Shown here: positions 60,169 through 64,000 of the stretch, piece by piece | How positions within the stretch are numbered: the first letter of the stretch is position 1 | Layout of the letters: the number at the start of each line of letters is the position of its first letter | Source of the DNA: JAKAKT01 sp041305385 | Lineage (GTDB): Archaea; Micrarchaeota; Micrarchaeia; Burarchaeales; JAKAKT01 | Reading direction: 5' to 3' | Assembly: GCA_041305385.1 (NCBI GenBank) | Contig: JBFYLO010000011.1 | Coordinates: forward strand, 1-64,000 | DNA: 64,000 bases | Notes under the pieces: model-generated | Told to the model about the DNA's origin: nothing | What the model saw: the letters and a program-made list of their open reading frames with translations, nothing else | The model's database searches: none | Made by a program: the position numbers and the translations under genes

Positions 60169-60738
60169 TCAGAACTCAACCTTCACTGGTCCTCGCGCAG
60201 CCTCTTCAGTTTCGAAGTATTCCCTTATCTTGAAACCCAGAATCGAGGCAATCAGGTTGGACGGGAACATCTGGACCTTGTTGTTGTAGCTCATCACGTT
60301 GTCGTTGTAGAACTGGCGCGCGTAGGCAATCTTGCTCTCGGTCCCGGCGAGCTCCTCCTGGAGCATCTTGAAGTTCTCGTTGGCCTTCAGCTGCGGGTAG
60401 TTCTCAGCCACTGCGAAGAGGCTCTTCAGAGTCTGGGTGAGCATATTGCTGGCCTGGGCCTTGTCCTTCACGCTGGTGCCATCCATGGCAGTGGCCATCT
60501 GGGCCCTGGCCTTGGTCACATTCTCGAAGACTTCCCTTTCGTGCTTGGCATAGCCCTTGACGGTGTTCACCAGGTTTGGTATGAGGTCGTACCTCCTCCT
60601 GAGCTGGACGTCAATCTGCGCCCATGCGTTGTTTATCTGGTTGCTCAGTGCAATCAGGCCGTTGTAGGTCAAAACAACAAAGAGCAAAATTCCTAAAACT
60701 ACGACCAGAAGCGCAATTCCGATGATCTCAAGCATCAT
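60169..60738 (-). CDS. lemA: LemA family protein
   Basis: 189 residues. N-terminal transmembrane helix, then the LemA hallmark YNGLIALSNQINNAWAQIDV and LRRRYDLIPNLVNTVKGYAK, followed by helices ending VQMFPSNLIASILGFK. LemA proteins are membrane-attached helical bundles of uncertain role, often encoded beside HtpX. GGAGGTGG precedes the chosen ATG 60738. It follows rpoK by 12 bases. Confidence 0.93.
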   Translation of the reverse strand: MMLEIIGIALLVVVLGILLFVVLTYNGLIALSNQINNAWAQIDVQLRRRYDLIPNLVNTVKGYAKHEREVFENVTKARAQMATAMDGTSVKDKAQASNMLTQTLKSLFAVAENYPQLKANENFKMLQEELAGTESKIAYARQFYNDNVMSYNNKVQMFPSNLIASILGFKIREYFETEEAARGPVKVEF

Positions 60739-60750
60739 CCTCACCACCTC

Positions 60751-60918
60751 CTATTTTTTAACCGAAAGGGGTATCGCCCCCTTCCCAAATTCCGCGAATG
60801 CTATGTCGACCGGGTTTATCATCCCAGCGACTATCTCTACAAACGGCGGCGCGCCAAGGGAAAGCTGAAGCGCCCTGGCACCGATTATTCTAGCCTTTTC
60901 AAACCTGTTAAGCTGCAT
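60751..60918 (-). CDS. rpoK: DNA-directed RNA polymerase subunit K (Rpb6/omega)
   Basis: 55 residues, too short for many gene finders but clear: QLNRFEKARIIGARALQLSL, GAPPFVEIV, and FAEFGKGAIPLSVKK match archaeal RpoK throughout. The subunit aids polymerase assembly. ATG 60918 lies inside a 28-residue frame that starts just before the GGR stop; the gene precedes lemA on the same strand. Finding a core polymerase subunit between a lipid-biosynthesis gene and membrane-stress genes is notable. Confidence 0.93.
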   Translation of the reverse strand: MQLNRFEKARIIGARALQLSLGAPPFVEIVAGMINPVDIAFAEFGKGAIPLSVKK

Positions 60919-60994
60919 AGAAACCCCTCAACTCCTCTAATATGTCATCAATAGACTTTTTAGCCTTTTCCCCAAGGAAAACTTCCAGGAGCAT
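60908..60994 (-). CDS. 28-residue ORF between GGR and rpoK, uncertain
   Basis: ATG 60994 lies two bases after the GGR stop, with the GGTGAC of that region upstream. It encodes MLLEVFLGEKAKKSIDDILE then ELRGFYAA and ends within rpoK, overlapping its ATG by 11 bases. It may be a coupling frame that brings ribosomes to rpoK rather than a functional protein. No homologue recognised. Confidence 0.3.
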   Translation of the reverse strand: MLLEVFLGEKAKKSIDDILEELRGFYAA

Positions 60995-60995
60995 G

Positions 60996-62174
60996 TCACC
61001 TGAGCAGGACTTCCAACACCTTCAGGAGTTGCGGCCTCCTGAGCAGCACCTTCTTAACCACCGGGATGAAGTTGCTCTTGAGAAGCTTGTCAATATCCTC
61101 GTCAGTGACCGTGCCAATGACTGCGTTCAGGTCGTCATCATTTAGTTTCTCGAGGACCTTCCTGAGCTTGAGCCTCTTGAGGAGCTTTGCCTCCCTCTTC
61201 CCCCTCCATGCAGTCTCATATTCGAAAAGGCTTTTTGCATCAGTCTTGTCCGCGAGCGCGCATTTCGCAGCAACCCTGCCAGCCATCATCCCGGCGTCCA
61301 TGGCCAGGCAGATGCCTCCCCCATGAATCGGGTCGACCTGGTGCGCAGCAGTCCCTGCAACCATGAACCCATCGAGCACCAGCCCCTTCATGGGCGCGCC
61401 GACCGGAATGAGGCCCGCTTTCAGGGCCACTGGCTGGGCGTTTTTCAGTCTGTCAGTCTTCAGGAACCTGTTGAGATATTCGATTGCATGGCCCTTCTCG
61501 TTCCCGCCTACCCCGACTCCCACATTCGCGACGTCCTTTCCCTTCGGGAATATCCAAACGTATCCGCGCGGCGCATATTCCCTTGTGAAGTATATCTCGA
61601 TGAGGTCCTCGCAGTCGACGTTGACCATCTCGTACTCGGCCCCAAAGTCAGAGTCATACAATGTCGCAACTGAATTGATGCCCGCCATTCTTGCGACAGT
61701 GCTCTCCCCCCCGTCGCAGGCGATGAGGACTTTCGATTGGTATTCTGTCTTTCGCCCGTCGCTTTCTACGACCACTCCCGCGACCTTCCCCATGTCCTTC
61801 TTTACGCTGACTACCTCGCTCTTTATCATTATCTCGGCCCCTGCCCTTCCTGCCTCGAAAGCCAAGTCCTTATCGAAAACTTTCCTGTCAACGACGACTC
61901 CCTTGGTTTCTGCAGTTTTCACCTTTATGCTGTCCTTCATGTTCGGGGCAATAACCCGCGCTCCGTTGATGTGGGCGCTCACCGCCTTCTCGCTCATCTC
62001 CATCCCAAGCTCGGCAATCCAGTGGCCCCCAATCCCCTCACCGCACCTGACAGGAGCCCCGATTTCCTTCCTCCGCTCAATCACCAGAACTTCGGCTCCT
62101 GCCTTCGCCGCCTCCCTCGCAGCCATGCTCCCTGCCGGGCCAGCCCCGACAATGATTACGTCGTATTTCTCCAT
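60996..62174 (-). CDS. Geranylgeranyl reductase family FAD enzyme
   Basis: 392 residues. FAD-binding start EKYDVIIVGAGPAGSMAARE, mid motif PVRCGEGIGGHWIAEL, and the glycine-rich GLVLDGFMVAGTAAHQVDPI and GGGICLAMDAGMMAGRVA match archaeal digeranylgeranylglycerophospholipid reductase, which saturates the isoprenoid chains of membrane lipids. It is normally driven by a ferredoxin; one is encoded just upstream. ATG 62174 has GGTGATG upstream; earlier in-frame starts at 62180 and 62192 are possible. Confidence 0.92.
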   Translation of the reverse strand: MEKYDVIIVGAGPAGSMAAREAAKAGAEVLVIERRKEIGAPVRCGEGIGGHWIAELGMEMSEKAVSAHINGARVIAPNMKDSIKVKTAETKGVVVDRKVFDKDLAFEAGRAGAEIMIKSEVVSVKKDMGKVAGVVVESDGRKTEYQSKVLIACDGGESTVARMAGINSVATLYDSDFGAEYEMVNVDCEDLIEIYFTREYAPRGYVWIFPKGKDVANVGVGVGGNEKGHAIEYLNRFLKTDRLKNAQPVALKAGLIPVGAPMKGLVLDGFMVAGTAAHQVDPIHGGGICLAMDAGMMAGRVAAKCALADKTDAKSLFEYETAWRGKREAKLLKRLKLRKVLEKLNDDDLNAVIGTVTDEDIDKLLKSNFIPVVKKVLLRRPQLLKVLEVLLR

Positions 62175-62241
62175 GACCATCACCAATAACAAACCCGGCT
62201 CGAGTCTGCCACCTCGTTCATTTTTTTCTCCATGACCATCA
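62166..62241 (-). repeat. 17-bp perfect direct repeat around the ferredoxin-GGR junction
   Basis: The plus-strand sequence TTTCTCCATGACCATCA occurs at 62166-62182 and 62225-62241. The first copy holds the ribosome site and ATG of the reductase; the second holds the ferredoxin stop codon and an ATG opening a 17-codon frame that ends at the true start. It looks like a short duplication of the initiation region. Confidence 0.5.
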
Positions 62242-62412
62242 TTTCTTCCTCACTGTTATCGCACCCATCGGGCAGGCCTTCTCGCAGTTCCCGCACGAGA
62301 TGCACTTCTCATCGCAAAGGATCATCGTTTCCCTAAGCCTGAGCGCATCAACTGGGCAGACTGCCACGCAGGCGCCGCAATAAGCGCATTTGCTCTTGTC
62401 AACGTCTATCAT
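62239..62412 (-). CDS. 2[4Fe-4S] ferredoxin
   Basis: 57 residues with two complete cluster motifs, CAYCGACVAVCPVDA (Cys 9, 12, 15, 19) and CISCGNCEKACPMGA (Cys 37, 40, 43, 47). The cluster spacing fits a bacterial-type low-potential ferredoxin. It stands 64 bases before the reductase on the same strand and is the plausible electron donor for lipid hydrogenation. It starts at ATG 62412. Confidence 0.92.
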   Translation of the reverse strand: MIDVDKSKCAYCGACVAVCPVDALRLRETMILCDEKCISCGNCEKACPMGAITVRKK

Positions 62413-62476
62413 GAGACACTACCTCCTCTCCAGGATTAATCCCACTTATCATGAAAAATCAAATATAAAATAATAC

Positions 62477-63538
62477 CTATTTTTTCAGGGCAGTCTTCCA
62501 TTTCTCTTCGATTCTCGCAATCGCAATCCTCTCGGCCCTCTCCCGCAGGCTCCTCCCAGGTTCCTCGAGGACCCCCATGGTCGTTCTCCTCATCGAGTTG
62601 ACCACTATCTCGGTCATGTCGACGACATTCCCGCCTATGTATTCCACGTGGGAGCTGAGGCTCGCCCCACCGCAGGCAAGTATGTCAGGGATGACATTGA
62701 CGCCTCTTGCTTCGAGCATGGACTCCTCGTCTCTCCCAAGGACCCCCAGCTCTCCCTCGACCAGGATTCTCGGCCTTATCTCATTGGCGAGGTTTCGGTC
62801 TATTGCCGGAATGGTTATGAGCATCAGGTCCGTCTGTTCAGCAAGGGCCTGGGAAACAGTTGCAGGATTCCCCCTTGGAAATGCGTCAACCCTGCCCCCG
62901 GAATTCACGAGTTTGGCAAGGGATTCGACATCAAGCCCCTCCCTGTTTATCGTGGCCCCGTCCAGCTCACCGGCAGCCACCACCTTCACCCCGTTCCTCG
63001 CCAAGACCCTTGCCGCAAAGAGCCCGTCTCTCCCGAGCCCGAAAACAGATGCCTTCGCCCCGCCAATTTTCTCAAAACCGAGCGCAGCCAGGGCACAGTT
63101 TGCAATCCCAAGTCCTGCCCCTCCCGCCTCGAAGGGAATCCCCCTGAGCTTCGACGGCTTTCCAGCAGCGCCCCGCACATCCCCGCACGAATAGGCATAG
63201 AGCTCCATCACTTCCTCGCCCGCGCCCCTGCCAGGGCAGGCGACAAAGGAGTTGTTCGCAAGAGGGGCTATTGCAGATGCGAATTCCCGAACATCCGCCT
63301 TCACGTTCTCGCCCTTCAGAAGGCAGGCGCACCCTCCTCCGAAAGGAACGCCGTGGAGCGAGTTCATGAACGTATAGCGCCTTGCGAGCTGGGAGGCGTA
63401 TTCTATGGTGATTTTGTCAAGAAGATGGAGCCCCCCGAGCCCGGGGCCGAGAGCAGTGTTGTCTACTATCAACAACCCGAGGCTGCCTGTTTGGGGCTTG
63501 TAAGCCTGCATGAGCCTCTCCGGGCCGTATTTGTCCAT
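62477..63538 (-). CDS. Glu/Leu/Phe dehydrogenase-like protein lacking the substrate lysines
   Basis: 353 residues from ATG 63538, with a GDH-type two-domain order. The N-terminal half has GPGLGGLHLLDKI and the C-terminal Rossmann part has KASVFGLGRDGLFAARVLAR and PDILACGGASLSSHVEYIGG. Where active enzymes have TWKNA...GGGKGG the sequence is MNSLHGVPFGGGCACLL, and the PAPD catalytic region reads ACPGRGAGEE. The lysines and Asp known to bind and process the amino acid are therefore missing, although the fold appears intact. It may bind a different ligand, act on another oxo-acid or be regulatory. CTTTTTATT lies about 30 bases upstream. The alternative start at 63589 crosses the divergent gene. 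Confidence 0.8.
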   Translation of the reverse strand: MDKYGPERLMQAYKPQTGSLGLLIVDNTALGPGLGGLHLLDKITIEYASQLARRYTFMNSLHGVPFGGGCACLLKGENVKADVREFASAIAPLANNSFVACPGRGAGEEVMELYAYSCGDVRGAAGKPSKLRGIPFEAGGAGLGIANCALAALGFEKIGGAKASVFGLGRDGLFAARVLARNGVKVVAAGELDGATINREGLDVESLAKLVNSGGRVDAFPRGNPATVSQALAEQTDLMLITIPAIDRNLANEIRPRILVEGELGVLGRDEESMLEARGVNVIPDILACGGASLSSHVEYIGGNVVDMTEIVVNSMRRTTMGVLEEPGRSLRERAERIAIARIEEKWKTALKK

Positions 63539-63587
63539 GCAAGAACTTCTCATATCCCAATAAAAAGCCTTTTGGAGAAATACCATC

Positions 63588-64000
63588 ATGCTCGAGTACG
63601 TGCTCGCATTCCTTGGGCTCTACTCCGTGGTGTTCTACTTCCTGCTCTACCTGACGGAATCTGAGAATGTCAGGGAGGACCCGAAGCCCAAGGGAACGCC
63701 GACGGTTTCGGTAATCATTCCCGCCTACAATGAGGAGAAATCCATCGGGAAAACCATTGAGTCGATACTCGCCCTCGATTACCCCAAGAAAAAACTCGAG
63801 GTAATCGTGGTTAACGACGGCTCAAAAGACAGGACGAGCGAAATAGCTAAAAGATACCCCGTAAAGCTAATTGAAAAGAAAAACTCGGGCAAGGCGAACT
63901 CAATCAACGTTGCCCTCGGGCAGGCGAGGGGCGAGCTGGTTGCAATCATGGATGCGGACTCCTACGTCTCAAAAGGTGCGCTGCTGAAAATGGTCGGGTA
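63588..64000 (+). CDS. Family 2 glycosyltransferase, N-terminal part (runs off the window)
   Basis: 137 codons are visible. A transmembrane helix (LEYVLAFLGLYSVVFYFLLY) is followed by the GT-A start VSVIIPAYNEEKSIGKTIES, VIVVNDGSKDRTSEIAKRYP and AIMDADSYVS, the DxD-type metal motif. This order fits processive membrane glycosyltransferases (cellulose/chitin synthase-like or dolichyl-P sugar synthases). ATG 63588 follows AATAAAAAG by about 25 bases. The 3' end is beyond base 64000. Confidence 0.85.
   Translation, partial: MLEYVLAFLGLYSVVFYFLLYLTESENVREDPKPKGTPTVSVIIPAYNEEKSIGKTIESILALDYPKKKLEVIVVNDGSKDRTSEIAKRYPVKLIEKKNSGKANSINVALGQARGELVAIMDADSYVSKGALLKMVG

Overview
The window is archaeal DNA. 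It encodes TFB, the RNA polymerase subunit RpoK, a tRNA splicing endonuclease, diphthine synthase, the Nre repair protein, geranylgeranyl reductase and a class III signal-peptide pilin, and many genes are preceded by AT-rich TATA boxes. Several genes look leaderless, with a TATA box about 25-30 bases from the start codon; others have GGTGA or GGAGG ribosome sites, often inside operons. The pilin N-terminus, the small Cys-rich proteins and the many unknown membrane proteins suggest a DPANN-type or deep euryarchaeal lineage. That placement is inference. No rRNA, tRNA, CRISPR array or insertion sequence was recognised.

Layout. 0-3.2 kb: TFB, a TRAM protein, a 45-residue leaderless ORF, a KaiC-like ATPase and a Bat-type HTH regulator. 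3.2-13 kb: a tandem Cys-rich unknown protein, EndA, a NodU-like carbamoyltransferase, a HAD phosphatase, a PRC-barrel protein, RNase HII, a SelB-like protein without a GTP-binding P-loop, and a DHH phosphoesterase. 13-17.9 kb: two small membrane proteins and a heat-shock locus (HTH regulator-grpE-dnaK, then dnaJ) whose promoter is flanked by two 21-bp direct repeats. 18-24 kb: an RGG/zinc-ribbon protein, a pilin, an SDR dehydrogenase, an oxidative-stress group (ferritin-peroxiredoxin, divergent 8-oxoguanine glycosylase) and an ArsR-thioredoxin-permease-GNAT operon. 24-36.6 kb: an AT-rich unknown, an ABC exporter-CysS operon, a TrmB-like regulator divergent from a HemN-like radical SAM protein, a P-type ATPase, CcdA and an OFA-type MFS transporter. 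36.6-46.6 kb: an ATP-grasp protein with a Lys/Glu-rich head, an alpha-helical unknown, a mini-peptidase, a thioredoxin-DipZ-like protein, a PAS-only protein, MscL, an extradiol dioxygenase and a HEPN/MNT module bracketed by an imperfect direct repeat. 46.6-64 kb: surface proteins (lipoprotein, NHL propeller), glycosyltransferases, Nre, DUF63-DphB, a radical SAM protein, the ferredoxin-GGR-rpoK-lemA-glycosyltransferase-htpX operon, and a GDH-like protein missing the substrate lysines.

The most unusual signal is a family of three GC-rich intergenic elements (13.09, 19.08 and 20.28 kb). Each has a GCGG(C)/(G)CCGC junction stem enclosing three back-to-back hairpins, giving a cloverleaf. Other points worth a second look are the heat-shock operator pair, the repeat-bracketed HEPN/MNT module, the duplicated Cys-rich protein, the GDH-like protein and a structured RNA candidate at 35.1-35.3 kb. 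Functions come from motifs read by eye; no database search was run.
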